64,000 nucleotides of DNA. Source: an uncultured Pseudothermotoga sp. GTDB taxonomy: Bacteria; Thermotogota; Thermotogae; Thermotogales; DSM-5069. Positions 44,428 through 54,515 of this stretch are shown in pieces. Location: the NCBI GenBank assembly GCA_937995655.1, contig CALKJI010000005.1:343268-407267 (forward strand), written 5' to 3'. The notes beneath the pieces are model-generated. The model saw only the letters and a list, made by a program, of their open reading frames with translations. It searched no databases and was not told the origin of the DNA. A program made the translations under genes and the position numbers. The stretch's first letter is position 1. Every line of letters begins with the position of its first letter.

Positions 44428-44457
44428 TTAACACAAATGACGATCAGCGCGTAAAAT
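44428..44457 (+). promoter_or_regulatory. probable mgtE promoter
   Basis: TTAACA (44428-44433), 18 bases, TAAAAT (44452-44457). The expected transcript starts near 44464, just before the leader ORF. Moderate match to consensus. Confidence 0.45.
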
Positions 44458-44487
44458 ATCAATGTAAGACTACTTTGAGGAGGTGAG

Positions 44488-44547
44488 TTGCCTTGGAAAG
44501 TACCAGTAGTTCCTTTAGCCTGCCGCCATAAATACTCGAGGAGGTGA
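44488..44547 (+). CDS. putative leader peptide ORF upstream of mgtE
   Basis: A full ribosome binding site GAGGAGGTGA (44477-44486) lies 61 bases before the nearly identical site of mgtE. Two short frames can start from it. The first, TTG 44488, encodes MPWKVPVVPLACRHKYSRR and stops inside the mgtE ribosome site (TGA 44545-44547). The second, TTG 44493, encodes MESTSSSFSLPP and stops at 44529-44531, directly after two prolines. Either could couple translation to mgtE expression, as proline-containing leaders do for other Mg2+ transporters. This is an inference from signals; the site could also be fortuitous. Confidence 0.4.
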   Translation: MPWKVPVVPLACRHKYSRR

Positions 44548-44551
44548 TCTA

Positions 44552-45892
44552 ATGAAAGTGAAGGTTCAAGTTGATATCAAGAGATTCATTGAGAATGGAG
44601 ATTTCAGAACGTTAAAAACGATATTAACACAACAAGAGCCTGCCGAGATACTTGAGATGATAGAAGAACTTCCACCAGATGAGAAAATAATAGTATTCCG
44701 CCTTCTTCCTAAGGACCAAGCTGCCCTGGTCTTCAGTGAGCTCGAGACTGATGATCAAATAGCCCTGATCGAGTTATTCAAAGAAGAGAGATTAAGAGAA
44801 ATCATATCTTCCATGGACCCAGACGATAGAGCTGAGCTCTTAGAAGAGATGCCAGCGAATGTTGTAAACAAATTACTTTCCTATCTAACTCCAGAAGAAA
44901 GAAAGGTCACTTTGTCTTTGCTCAACTATCCTGAGAACTCTGCAGGTCGTTTGACAACCCCCAGATGCCTCGAATTACAGCCCGATATGACTGTTAGTGA
45001 GGCTTTAGAGAAGATCAGGAAGGAGGGTAAGGACAAAGAGACGGTTCATTTAATGCCTGTGATAGATAAGTCGAGAAAATTGCTCGGTACCTTAGAATTG
45101 CAGGATCTGATCTTCGCGGAACCAACGGCCTTAGTTGAACAGATAATGAATTCAGAACCTGTCTTTGTGCATGCTACTACAGATCAAGAAGAAGTTGCTC
45201 AAATAATGAGAAAATACGATCTCTTTGTCGTGCCTGTTGTAGATAGTGAACAAAGATTGATAGGCATTATTACGATAGACGATATCGTGGATGTGATAGA
45301 CGAGGAAGCTACAGAAGATATTCAGAAAATGAGTTCCATAGTTACAACCGAAGAACCATATCTTCATGTGAGTGGATGGAAATTGATTTTTAGAAGACTA
45401 CCATGGCTCGTAGCACTGCTTTTGATTGAAAGTGTCAACGGAAGTGTCATAGCAAAGTTCGAACATTTCCTTGCATCGTTACCAATTGTCGCTGCTTTTA
45501 TGCCAACTATGATGGATACGGGAGGAAACATTGGTTCACAAATCTCGGCACTCGTTATTAGGGGTATGGCACTTGGAGAAATAAAACCACGAGATTGGTG
45601 GAAAATTATTCTGCGTGAAGTATTAATTGGCTCAGTTCTTGGGATCTTACTTGGTGTAACTTTATTTTTCAGATCCATGATGATCAGTTCATCTATCAAG
45701 GTTGGATTGGCTGTTTCTCTAGCTTTAATGGTTGTTGTGATTTTTGCCAATGCTTTGGGTGCTTTCTTACCATTTCTTGCACGATTGATACACATTGACC
45801 CAGCAGTTATGGCTGGTCCGTTGTTGACAACTATAGTTGATGTGACAGGGATTATCATGTATTTCATGATAGTTCATATGATGCTTGGATGA
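44552..45892 (+). CDS. mgtE: magnesium transporter MgtE
   Basis: MgtE is a Mg2+-gated Mg2+ channel. The 446 residues show the acidic superhelical N domain (about 15-130), two CBS domains (about 135-255) and five membrane helices (about 285-445). The pore motif M-D-T-G-G-N-I-G-S-Q is at 321-330. Acidic residues in N and CBS domains would sense cytoplasmic Mg2+. The ATG has GAGGAGGTGAT seven bases upstream. A short leader ORF with its own ribosome site precedes it. Confidence 0.96.
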   Translation: MKVKVQVDIKRFIENGDFRTLKTILTQQEPAEILEMIEELPPDEKIIVFRLLPKDQAALVFSELETDDQIALIELFKEERLREIISSMDPDDRAELLEEMPANVVNKLLSYLTPEERKVTLSLLNYPENSAGRLTTPRCLELQPDMTVSEALEKIRKEGKDKETVHLMPVIDKSRKLLGTLELQDLIFAEPTALVEQIMNSEPVFVHATTDQEEVAQIMRKYDLFVVPVVDSEQRLIGIITIDDIVDVIDEEATEDIQKMSSIVTTEEPYLHVSGWKLIFRRLPWLVALLLIESVNGSVIAKFEHFLASLPIVAAFMPTMMDTGGNIGSQISALVIRGMALGEIKPRDWWKIILREVLIGSVLGILLGVTLFFRSMMISSSIKVGLAVSLALMVVVIFANALGAFLPFLARLIHIDPAVMAGPLLTTIVDVTGIIMYFMIVHMMLG

Positions 45893-45894
45893 TT

Positions 45895-45923
45895 TTGACT
45901 TTTTTCGTTCAAGGGCGTATAAT
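45895..45923 (+). promoter_or_regulatory. strong promoter of the cold-shock protein gene
   Basis: TTGACT (45895-45900), 17 bases, TATAAT (45918-45923). The transcript would have a leader of about 45 bases with GGGAGGAG before the ATG at 45974. The TTGACT begins three bases after the mgtE stop. Confidence 0.8.
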
Positions 45924-45973
45924 CTTTTAAGCCCGAAAGGGGTTATTTCGTTTTTGTAGGGAGGAGTTGCATC

Positions 45974-46174
45974 ATGAAAGGTACTGTCAAGTGGTTTGAC
46001 CCCAAGAAGGGGTATGGTTTCATCACAAAAAAGGAGGGTGGAGATGTTTTTGTCCACTGGTCAGCTTTAGAAATGGACGGCTTCAAGACCCTCAAGGAAG
46101 GTCAGGAGGTTGAATTTGAGATTCAAGACGGTCCAAAGGGACCTCAGGCAGCCCATGTGAAGGTTGTTAGTTAA
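45974..46174 (+). CDS. cold-shock domain RNA-binding protein
   Basis: This 66-residue CspA-type protein binds single-stranded RNA and prevents inhibitory structures. RNP1 is K-G-Y-G-F-I and RNP2 is V-F-V-H-W, with the usual M-K-G-T-V-K-W-F start and H-V-K-V-V end. It is a single gene with a strong promoter and an intrinsic terminator, as expected for an abundant small protein. Confidence 0.97.
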   Translation: MKGTVKWFDPKKGYGFITKKEGGDVFVHWSALEMDGFKTLKEGQEVEFEIQDGPKGPQAAHVKVVS

Positions 46175-46194
46175 TGTTAAACCTGACCATAATT

Positions 46195-46222
46195 AAAGCC
46201 CCGCATGTTAGCGGGGCTTTTT
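46195..46222 (+). terminator. intrinsic terminator of the cold-shock gene
   Basis: Stem AAAGCCCCGC/GCGGGGCTTT with loop ATGTTA, followed by TT. It may also serve the convergent beta-barrel gene that ends at 46240. Confidence 0.9.
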
Positions 46223-46239
46223 ATCTTCAAAATTGAGCT

Positions 46240-46767
46240 TCAGAACTTTATTGACAAATTTACTCCCACGGGTACTGCCGTACAATTATTAGAACCATAG
46301 GTTCTCATTTCAATGCCTGCGCCTGCTCCTAAAGCAAAATCACCCACATCAAAAGTGTAAAGAAGCCCTATTCCAACCACATATCCCAAGCTGGTGAAAT
46401 TCATCAAACCAGGTATTGACAAACCACCGTAACCTTTGATCGTTAATGATGAAAAATCACTGATTGGCAGATTGTACTTTGCTGCGACTAACAAGTCGAG
46501 TGCATATACAGTATTGACACCCAAGAATCCTGCAATTGTACTGGTGGCATTGCTGAGAAACCAAGCCAGTCCTACTCCCCCGCCGATCTCTACACCCTGG
46601 GACACCTCGTAAGTTACCAAGGCACCAAACGATAGGTAAGTAGCTGTAGATACCGTAGTAGGTGTTGCATTCAATATGAAGTTGTAAGATCCAAAAACAT
46701 CAACGTTTACCTGTGCCAATGCAATCACAGAAACCAAGATTGCAAACAGGACTGCTAATCTTCTCAT
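46240..46767 (-). CDS. exported small beta-barrel outer membrane (toga) protein
   Basis: This 175-residue protein has a signal peptide (1-18, ending A-L-A-Q) and then alternating polar and hydrophobic stretches rich in Gly, Ser, Thr and aromatic residues, ending in N-L-S-I-K-F. A terminal phenylalanine with alternating pattern is the mark of outer membrane barrels. By length about eight strands are possible. I recognise no specific family. The -10 box TGATATACT on the minus strand (46814-46806) overlaps the end of the glucuronidase gene, so it may have its own promoter. Confidence 0.7.
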   Translation of the reverse strand: MRRLAVLFAILVSVIALAQVNVDVFGSYNFILNATPTTVSTATYLSFGALVTYEVSQGVEIGGGVGLAWFLSNATSTIAGFLGVNTVYALDLLVAAKYNLPISDFSSLTIKGYGGLSIPGLMNFTSLGYVVGIGLLYTFDVGDFALGAGAGIEMRTYGSNNCTAVPVGVNLSIKF

Positions 46768-46811
46768 TCAAACTCCTCCTTTCAAAAATGATAATTCTGT
46801 CAAAAAGTATA

Positions 46812-48327
<1,516 letters not shown>

Positions 48328-48548
48328 ATTTTAAATTCTATCACTTCAGTCATCGGATAACAAATGCAATCAACAGATCAAAGACTGAGTTGTACTTAGA
48401 AATCAGCTGTCTGATCTACCTGAAGAATTAATGAAGCCTTACACCATCCCATTTTTAGAGATCTATGTGCTACTCACAATCAAAACAAATCTTGTGTCTA
48501 GGAGAGATCTGTAAAGGTGTAGAATTCATTTGTTAGGGAGTGCTTGAT

Positions 48549-49427
48549 ATGGTAAGAACACAGCAAAAAAGACACCACAGGGGAGTCATACGTTCTTTAC
48601 TCATTCTTGCTTTGACTCTGGTTATTTTGTTTACGGCTTTGCCTAGGCACCAAGAAACTAACAGTTTTATTCTAAGTCTTGCAATTTTGAACTTAATGGC
48701 GCGTATTGTGATGATGTGTATTCTTTTCAATTATTCTGATGTTCTCTTGAAAATAGGTGTATTTCTCTATACCTATGCACAAATATTCGGCACTGGATTC
48801 ATAATTTTCTCCAACGCCATAGTCCATGTAACGGGGATGATACTTGAAATGGTTGGCATAGGAATGATTGCTTTGAGCTTGTTTTTGCTATTCAAGAACG
48901 TGTCAGGCGACCAGCTGTTCAGATTGGCCTTTTCAGATTCATTGACTGGATTGATGAACAGACAAGCATTTTTGAACCAAGCTCGAAGGATTATCAAAAT
49001 TCTAGGTGAGCGAGACAAAACAGCAGCTGTTATATATATGGATCTGAACAAGTTCAAGTTCGTCAATGATCGTTATGGCCATCATACAGGAGACCGAGTA
49101 CTCGAGACAGTTGGTAAGAGACTCAAGTCAGTAGTACGAAGAGGCGATCTGGTCGCAAGGTTTGGTGGTGATGAGTTTGTGTTCTTTCTGCCAGATTCAA
49201 AGGAAGAAACAGCGCAACAGGTTGTCAAAAGAATTATCGACAGAATTGCTTTACCAATTCTAATCAATGGTGTACAATTTTGCCTCGGAATGAGTGCCGG
49301 TATAGCGATTTTTCCGAGAGACGGTAAGACAATGGAAGAACTGGTCAAGAGTGCAGATAAAGCCATGTATGAAGCAAAGAGTTCACAGAATAATTATGTT
49401 TTTTCATCGCAAACTGAAGAAATTTGA
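48549..49427 (+). CDS. membrane-bound diguanylate cyclase (GGDEF)
   Basis: The protein makes cyclic di-GMP. Four or so membrane helices (about 15-115) precede a complete GGDEF domain: R-F-G-G-D-E-F active site, an inhibitory RxxD (R-R-G-D) five residues before it, and D-S-L-T-G-L-M-N-R at the domain start. No recognisable sensor domain lies outside the membrane part. I chose ATG 48549, eight bases after GGGAG; length 292. It is the synthetic counterpart of the HD-GYP receptor at 3439-5472. Confidence 0.93.
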   Translation: MVRTQQKRHHRGVIRSLLILALTLVILFTALPRHQETNSFILSLAILNLMARIVMMCILFNYSDVLLKIGVFLYTYAQIFGTGFIIFSNAIVHVTGMILEMVGIGMIALSLFLLFKNVSGDQLFRLAFSDSLTGLMNRQAFLNQARRIIKILGERDKTAAVIYMDLNKFKFVNDRYGHHTGDRVLETVGKRLKSVVRRGDLVARFGGDEFVFFLPDSKEETAQQVVKRIIDRIALPILINGVQFCLGMSAGIAIFPRDGKTMEELVKSADKAMYEAKSSQNNYVFSSQTEEI

Positions 49428-49436
49428 GGTGATACG

Positions 49437-50081
49437 GTGTACGAACAGTTTAAAGAGCTTATAGTGCAATATGGCTTAAAGATTCTCAGATCTAACCATG
49501 TGAGTGGTACTTCCGGTAACATAAGTTTGCGCGTCTTGGACGATCTAATAGCAATTACGCCAAGTGGGATTGCCTATGACAGGCTCTCTGCTCAAGACAT
49601 ACCCATAATTGATCTTCATGGTCGTGTGATCGAGGGAGACTTAAAACCATCGGTGGAGTATCAACTTCATACATTGATATACAGAACCTTTGAAGATATC
49701 AACGCCGTTATTCACACTCATTCGATCTACTCAACAGTCCTATCTGTGCTTCACAAACCTTTACCTGCCATCTACGAAACATTGTTGATGATTGGCGATG
49801 TGATACCAGTTAGTGAATACGCAAACGCTGGCTCTTTGGAACTGGCAAAAAATGTTGTTGAATGCATGAAAAAGTCGAGAGCGGTTCTCATGGCAAACCA
49901 TGGCCTAGTTTGTGCTGCAAAATCACTTGAACAAGCTTTTGATATGTGTGAAACCGTTGAAAGAGGTGCCCAAATCTATGTCATGGCCTTATCAACAGGT
50001 TTACCTGTTCATCAAATTGACCAAGAACACGCAAGAGAAGCTATAGATTTTCTCAGAAGAAACTATGGTCAGCAGCCGTGA
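49437..50081 (+). CDS. class II aldolase/adducin family protein (fuculose-phosphate aldolase or ribulose-phosphate epimerase like)
   Basis: This 214-residue zinc enzyme has S-G-T-S-G-N-I-S-L-R as phosphate-binding start, H-T-H-S and a later N-H-G-L-V histidine as metal ligands, and the catalytic glutamate region K-P-S-V-E-Y-Q-L-H. The family splits sugar or deoxysugar phosphates or epimerises ribulose phosphate; the sequence alone does not decide. The start is GTG 49437, ten bases after the diguanylate cyclase stop. Confidence 0.88.
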   Translation: MYEQFKELIVQYGLKILRSNHVSGTSGNISLRVLDDLIAITPSGIAYDRLSAQDIPIIDLHGRVIEGDLKPSVEYQLHTLIYRTFEDINAVIHTHSIYSTVLSVLHKPLPAIYETLLMIGDVIPVSEYANAGSLELAKNVVECMKKSRAVLMANHGLVCAAKSLEQAFDMCETVERGAQIYVMALSTGLPVHQIDQEHAREAIDFLRRNYGQQP

Positions 50082-50087
50082 GTACGG

Positions 50088-50549
50088 TTATTTTCTCTTG
50101 CTAGCCGCCAATATTAGTATTCCGAATATGATTACAAATATTCCAAAAACAGCCCTTACCAACGTCCATTGATACAAACTTATACCAAACAAGGCAACAG
50201 AGATTCCAAATAGAATGATTGAAGCAACGAAAACTCCTTTGTTTCGATTGACAAAATATGTTTGAATCATACCTATAGCGGGTGCCATGACAAAAACAGG
50301 CCAAAGATAAGCCATGTGTGAGAAACCTTTGACCGTACAAAAAAGCATGAGAATCCCTATGGTGGTGAGAATCCCTCCTGGTATGAATCTGCCTGCAGAT
50401 CTGCCCAAGGCACCAAATTCAAATCCCACACCAAGTACGATCAGTATCGTTGACCAGACATAGTTAGCATTTAGATTGAATATCAAGACAAAACCGGTGA
50501 TGATTAGAAAAATGGCAACTAAAACAGACCCTACACTGACCTTTCCCAT
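50088..50549 (-). CDS. small polytopic membrane protein, unknown function
   Basis: I do not recognise a specific function. From the ATG at 50549, nine bases after AGGGGG, the 153 residues form five to six membrane helices with very short loops and a basic C-terminus A-A-S-K-R-K. The pattern is like the membrane part of LiaF-type or DUF5668 proteins, but the soluble domain of LiaF is missing. It begins within 15 bases of the proC end and is probably cotranscribed with it. Confidence 0.7.
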   Translation of the reverse strand: MGKVSVGSVLVAIFLIITGFVLIFNLNANYVWSTILIVLGVGFEFGALGRSAGRFIPGGILTTIGILMLFCTVKGFSHMAYLWPVFVMAPAIGMIQTYFVNRNKGVFVASIILFGISVALFGISLYQWTLVRAVFGIFVIIFGILILAASKRK

Positions 50550-50562
50550 TTGAACATACCCC

Positions 50563-51363
50563 CTACTGATGGTTGACCTCATTTTGAAGTTGAATAGCCT
50601 TGAGGAATGTCTCATGAATCGTCTTCATCAGAGCCCCTCTGATTCCTTCCCTTTCCATCCTGTATATTCCTTCTATCGTCGTTCCTGCGGGTGAAGTTAC
50701 TATGTGCCTGAACTCACCAGGGTGGTTTCCGAGTTTGAGCAGGAGCTCTGCAGAGCCTACAATTGTTTCAAGAACCATGAGCCTTGAAGTTTCATAAGAA
50801 AGCCCCATTCTGATTCCGGCATCGATGAGTGCTTCTATAATAACAAAAATAAAGGCGGGTGCACTCCCACTAAGTGCGGTGACGGCAGCCAGTTTTTCTT
50901 CGTCCACCTCCATGACCTGTCCCAGAGATAATAGAATCTTACAACATCTTTTCCATGTATCTTCGTCTAACTCTTCCGAGCGTGCAGCACCGATTACACC
51001 CTTACCAATCTTTGCAGGGATATTTGGCATGATTCTTACAATCTTTCTACAACCTGTTTGTTCACTAATTTTTTGGATACTCACTGCTGTCATGGTACTT
51101 ATCAAAGTCTTACCATCAGCCCGCATTATCTCTGAAAATAATCGGTCACTGTCTTGAGGTTTTACACATAAGAATATCGTCTCACACATGTTAACGACTT
51201 CTTTATTGGTCGCAGCTCGATAACCGTCTTTCACAAAAGGTTCGAGTTTCTTGAAAGATCTGTTGGCCAAAACGATTTCTTGCGGTCTAAACTCACCGCT
51301 TTCGACCAGTCTTTTTGCGATGATCGAACCAATATTTCCAATGCCTATTATCCCAATCATCAT
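50563..51363 (-). CDS. proC: pyrroline-5-carboxylate reductase
   Basis: ProC reduces pyrroline-5-carboxylate to proline. The NAD(P) motif I-G-I-I-G-I-G-N-I-G-S opens the protein, and the C-terminal family region reads A-L-S-G-S-A-P-A-F-I-F and V-T-S-P-A-G-T-T-I-E-G-I. I start at ATG 51363 because GGAGGAG ends three bases before it; 266 residues. No proA or proB is nearby, so proline may also be made from ornithine or imported precursors. Confidence 0.94.
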   Translation of the reverse strand: MMIGIIGIGNIGSIIAKRLVESGEFRPQEIVLANRSFKKLEPFVKDGYRAATNKEVVNMCETIFLCVKPQDSDRLFSEIMRADGKTLISTMTAVSIQKISEQTGCRKIVRIMPNIPAKIGKGVIGAARSEELDEDTWKRCCKILLSLGQVMEVDEEKLAAVTALSGSAPAFIFVIIEALIDAGIRMGLSYETSRLMVLETIVGSAELLLKLGNHPGEFRHIVTSPAGTTIEGIYRMEREGIRGALMKTIHETFLKAIQLQNEVNHQ

Positions 51364-51433
51364 GATCTCCTCCGTCATGTTTTTTCATTCTTTTGGTTGA
51401 TCATAGCATAAATTCCTATTTTCGAAGGTTACT

Positions 51434-51462
51434 TTCAAATTAGGGGATTTTGGTGATAAAAT
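51434..51462 (+). promoter_or_regulatory. probable promoter of the tctCBA operon
   Basis: TTCAAA (51434-51439), 17 bases, TAAAAT (51457-51462), with TG one base before the -10 box. The leader of about 50 bases ends in AAGGAGG before the ATG at 51521. Confidence 0.5.
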
Positions 51463-51520
51463 ATACTAAGAGTTCGTAAGATTAACTGTAAGGAAATATT
51501 ACCTTTAAGGAGGGATAACC

Positions 51521-52513
51521 ATGAAAAAGGTCTTTGCGGTACTGTTATGCATTTCAATCGTGGCTTTTGCCTTGGCTGAGTGGAAACCTACCAAGTCTAT
51601 CACGGTGATTGTACCTTGGTCAGCGGGCGGTTCAACAGACCAAGTAACCAGGATGATTACAAGTCAAATGGAGCCACTCCTTGGACGCAAATTTGTGATC
51701 GTAAACACACCTGGCGGAGCTGGCTCGATCGGTACAGTTAATACGTGGAATGCACCGCACGATGGCTATACCTGGACGGCAAATGCTGTCTTGGACCTTA
51801 CAAAATATGCATTGCTTGAAGAAACAATACCATTTACCCACAGGAGTTGGAAGTATTTTCTACCTATCTACGCGCCAAATGTAGTCGTTGTGAATCCAAA
51901 TACGCCATACAAAACTATTGATGAACTGATTCAAGCGATGAAAGCCAATCCAGAGATACCCATAGGTTCTGCGGGAACAGGAAGCGGAGGACATGTAGCG
52001 GCGGAAATCTTTGCTGAATATTTCGGTGTGAAGTATAAACACACACCTTATGCTGGTGGGAATCCTGCAACTGTTGCTGTAGTCTCGGGAGAAGTCGTTG
52101 GAAACATGCAGTTCTCAATGGAGGTAGCAGATATGCTCAGAGCAGGGAAGCTGAGAGCTCTTTGTGCTCTCAGTGCTGAGCCTTTAACGATCTCTGGATA
52201 CGGTACAATACCTTCCATTCGCCAATGGTACCCAGATTTTCCAGATGTTGGTGCTTATTTTGGCTTGGTGATTCCAGCAGATGTCCCGGCCGAGGTCTTA
52301 GAAACGGTCGGGCAGGTCTTTGAAAAAGCTGCTAAATCTCAAGCTATGAAGGATTGGGCAGAAAAGCAAGGCTTGGTCTCAGTATGTATCTATGGTGATC
52401 AGGCCAGTGAAATCGTCGAGCAAGTTGCAAGAAGAGTCACATGGCTCTTATACGACAGGGGTGTTTTGAAAATATCTCCTGAGAAATACAACATCCCTAG
52501 GATTGGTCAATAA
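51521..52513 (+). CDS. TctC-type binding protein of a tripartite tricarboxylate transporter
   Basis: TctC proteins capture small carboxylates in the periplasm. After a signal peptide (1-18) comes the family start P-x-K-S-I-T-V-I-V-P-W-S-A-G-G-S-T-D and, further on, G-S-A-G-T-G-S-G-G-H and Y-A-G-G-N-P-A, which form the carboxylate pocket. The 330 residues are typical. It is first in an operon with the membrane subunits and four oxidoreductases, and is followed by a strong hairpin. Confidence 0.94.
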   Translation: MKKVFAVLLCISIVAFALAEWKPTKSITVIVPWSAGGSTDQVTRMITSQMEPLLGRKFVIVNTPGGAGSIGTVNTWNAPHDGYTWTANAVLDLTKYALLEETIPFTHRSWKYFLPIYAPNVVVVNPNTPYKTIDELIQAMKANPEIPIGSAGTGSGGHVAAEIFAEYFGVKYKHTPYAGGNPATVAVVSGEVVGNMQFSMEVADMLRAGKLRALCALSAEPLTISGYGTIPSIRQWYPDFPDVGAYFGLVIPADVPAEVLETVGQVFEKAAKSQAMKDWAEKQGLVSVCIYGDQASEIVEQVARRVTWLLYDRGVLKISPEKYNIPRIGQ

Positions 52514-52519
52514 TCAAAG

Positions 52520-52545
52520 GCGCCCACTTTCGTGGGCGCTCTTTT
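52520..52545 (+). terminator. attenuating hairpin between tctC and tctB
   Basis: An 8-base-pair stem GCGCCCAC/GTGGGCGC with a TTTC loop is followed by TCTTTT. It lies 7 bases after the tctC stop and 14 bases before the tctB start, so it likely lowers expression of the downstream genes relative to the binding protein. Confidence 0.8.
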
Positions 52546-52558
52546 AGGGGGTTCTAAA

Positions 52559-53002
52559 GTGAAAGACAAGATTACCGCTGCCATTTTCATATCACTGGCT
52601 TTGTTTTTTCTTATAAATGCTCTGTTAATGCCATTCACTACTGAATATGGAAAGTATGGAGCTCCCGGCATAGTACCTATCATTTTTTCGACAGTTGTGA
52701 TTTTGTTAAATTTGATCATGATGGTGCGCAAAAGACACAAGAAGGTTCCGGCACAAGTGACTAATCAGAATAAGCTGCTTTCTGCTGAAAATAAAAGACT
52801 TTTGATCTCTGTCATATCTTGCTTGACTTATGTCTTCTTGTTGGGACATTTAAATTTTATAGTGTTGACAAGTATTTTTCTCTCAATTCTCTCGCTGATC
52901 TTCTACAGAAAGAAACCTGTTTTGGTCATATTGGCCTCAGTACTTATCACCTACGGCATTTACTACATATTTGAGAGAGTTTTTCTCCTACCCTTGCCTT
53001 AG
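52559..53002 (+). CDS. TctB-type small membrane subunit of the tripartite transporter
   Basis: This 147-residue protein has four membrane helices separated by a polar loop (about 65-80), the TctB layout. Sequence conservation in this family is low and assignment rests on size, topology and position between tctC and tctA. I chose the GTG at 52559, seven bases after AGGGGG. Confidence 0.85.
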   Translation: MKDKITAAIFISLALFFLINALLMPFTTEYGKYGAPGIVPIIFSTVVILLNLIMMVRKRHKKVPAQVTNQNKLLSAENKRLLISVISCLTYVFLLGHLNFIVLTSIFLSILSLIFYRKKPVLVILASVLITYGIYYIFERVFLLPLP

Positions 53003-53015
53003 GGAGCGTGCTAAT

Positions 53016-54515
53016 ATGAACATATTGGCCAGTTATTTTGAATACATCGTTCAGTTAATTTTCGATCCTTTACTTTTGTTTAATATGACGTGGGCAACAT
53101 TGCTTGGCATTCTTGTAGGTGTACTTCCTGGTTTGACTGCCACCCTCGGTGTGGCAATTTTGACTACATTGACCTTTGGCTTCCCGGCAAAGACTGCCAT
53201 AGCTATGTTGATATGTGTCTACATAGGCGCAATCTATGGTGGCAGCAGAACGGCGATCGTCTTAAATATACCAGGAACTCCAGCAAACGCAGCAACTACA
53301 GTCGATGGTTTTCCTCTCGCCCGTTCTGGTCATGCTGGGTTCGCTCTGAACGCTGCAACTATAATGTCGGGGATCGGTTCGATCATTGGTGCTCTTTTCA
53401 TAGTCACACTAGCTCCTTTGTTGGGTAAGCTTGCACTCCGATTCGGTTCATGGGAATTTGCAGTTCTTGCAATCTTCGGAACAATCATCGCGGGAAGCCT
53501 TACGGCACCAAAAGACCCTTTGAAGGGTTGGATATCGGGATTTCTTGGCTTGATGATTTCTCAGATTGGGTTGGATGAAATCACGTCTTATCCACGTTAT
53601 ACCTTTGGAAATATACAACTTTACGGAGGAATTGCTCTTTTGCCCGTGCTCGTCGGTGTCTATGGCATACCAGAGATACTCACTAGTCTCAAGAGAACAA
53701 CAAAACCAGAAATGGCATTGAATTTTTCAAGGCAGAAGGAGGATCTGTCTTACTGGAGAACTATTGCTAAGAACTGGTTGAATATAATCAGATCTGGAAT
53801 AACTGGTGTCTTTATCGGTGTCATACCCGGAGTAGGTGAAGACGTTGCCGCTTGGGTTTCATACGACCTGGCAAAACGTTCAAGTAAGGAACCGGAGAGA
53901 TTTGGTAATGGTTCTATAGAAGGTTTGTCAGCGGCAGAAACTGCGAACAATGCCTGTGTTGCTGGTGCGATAATACCTGTTTTGACACTTGCAGTACCAG
54001 GTAGTGCACCTGCAGCGGTCCTACTTGCAGCCTTGTGGATACATGGTGTAAGAGCAGGCCCACTTTTGCCTATTGAGCATCCAGAGATGATCGGAAATGT
54101 TGCAGCCATGTTCACGGTAGCAACAGTGCTGATGGTGGTCTTCGGGCTTCTCATAACGAGACTCTTTCTGAAAATTCTACTTGTACCGACAGAAATCCTA
54201 ATGCCCATGATCTTTGTACTCTGTGTTGTTGGTACCTATGTTTTGAACGGACGTATGTTTGACGTGTGGATCATGCTTCTTTTTGGTTTGCTTGGTTATT
54301 TTATGAGATTGAACGATTTCCCTGCTGCACCGTTTGTACTTGGATTCATACTTGGCCCGATGGCAGACACCAACATGAGGCGTGCGCTTATGCTAGCAAA
54401 GGGTAGTTTTCTGCCATTCATAACGCGGCCTGTATCATTAGTACTCTTGATTGCCATGATCCTTGTGATGGTCTCTAAATACATACCTAGAAAGCGAGGT
54501 GCTAAGAAAGAATGA
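53016..54515 (+). CDS. TctA-type large membrane subunit of the tripartite transporter
   Basis: TctA is the transport channel driven by an ion gradient. The 499 residues have about twelve helices and the two family motifs G-V-L-P-G-L-T-A-T-L-G and G-V-I-P-G-V-G-E-D-V-A, in the two halves of the protein, plus Y-I-G-A-I-Y-G-G-S. I chose the ATG at 53016, nine bases after GGGAG; the frame is open further upstream inside tctB. The stop overlaps the next gene in ATGA. Confidence 0.94.
   Translation: MNILASYFEYIVQLIFDPLLLFNMTWATLLGILVGVLPGLTATLGVAILTTLTFGFPAKTAIAMLICVYIGAIYGGSRTAIVLNIPGTPANAATTVDGFPLARSGHAGFALNAATIMSGIGSIIGALFIVTLAPLLGKLALRFGSWEFAVLAIFGTIIAGSLTAPKDPLKGWISGFLGLMISQIGLDEITSYPRYTFGNIQLYGGIALLPVLVGVYGIPEILTSLKRTTKPEMALNFSRQKEDLSYWRTIAKNWLNIIRSGITGVFIGVIPGVGEDVAAWVSYDLAKRSSKEPERFGNGSIEGLSAAETANNACVAGAIIPVLTLAVPGSAPAAVLLAALWIHGVRAGPLLPIEHPEMIGNVAAMFTVATVLMVVFGLLITRLFLKILLVPTEILMPMIFVLCVVGTYVLNGRMFDVWIMLLFGLLGYFMRLNDFPAAPFVLGFILGPMADTNMRRALMLAKGSFLPFITRPVSLVLLIAMILVMVSKYIPRKRGAKKE

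Noticed and set aside
44477..44551. M-box or other metal riboswitch before mgtE
   Set aside because: The leader is short and lacks the conserved M-box elements; two ribosome sites and short frames explain the sequence better.
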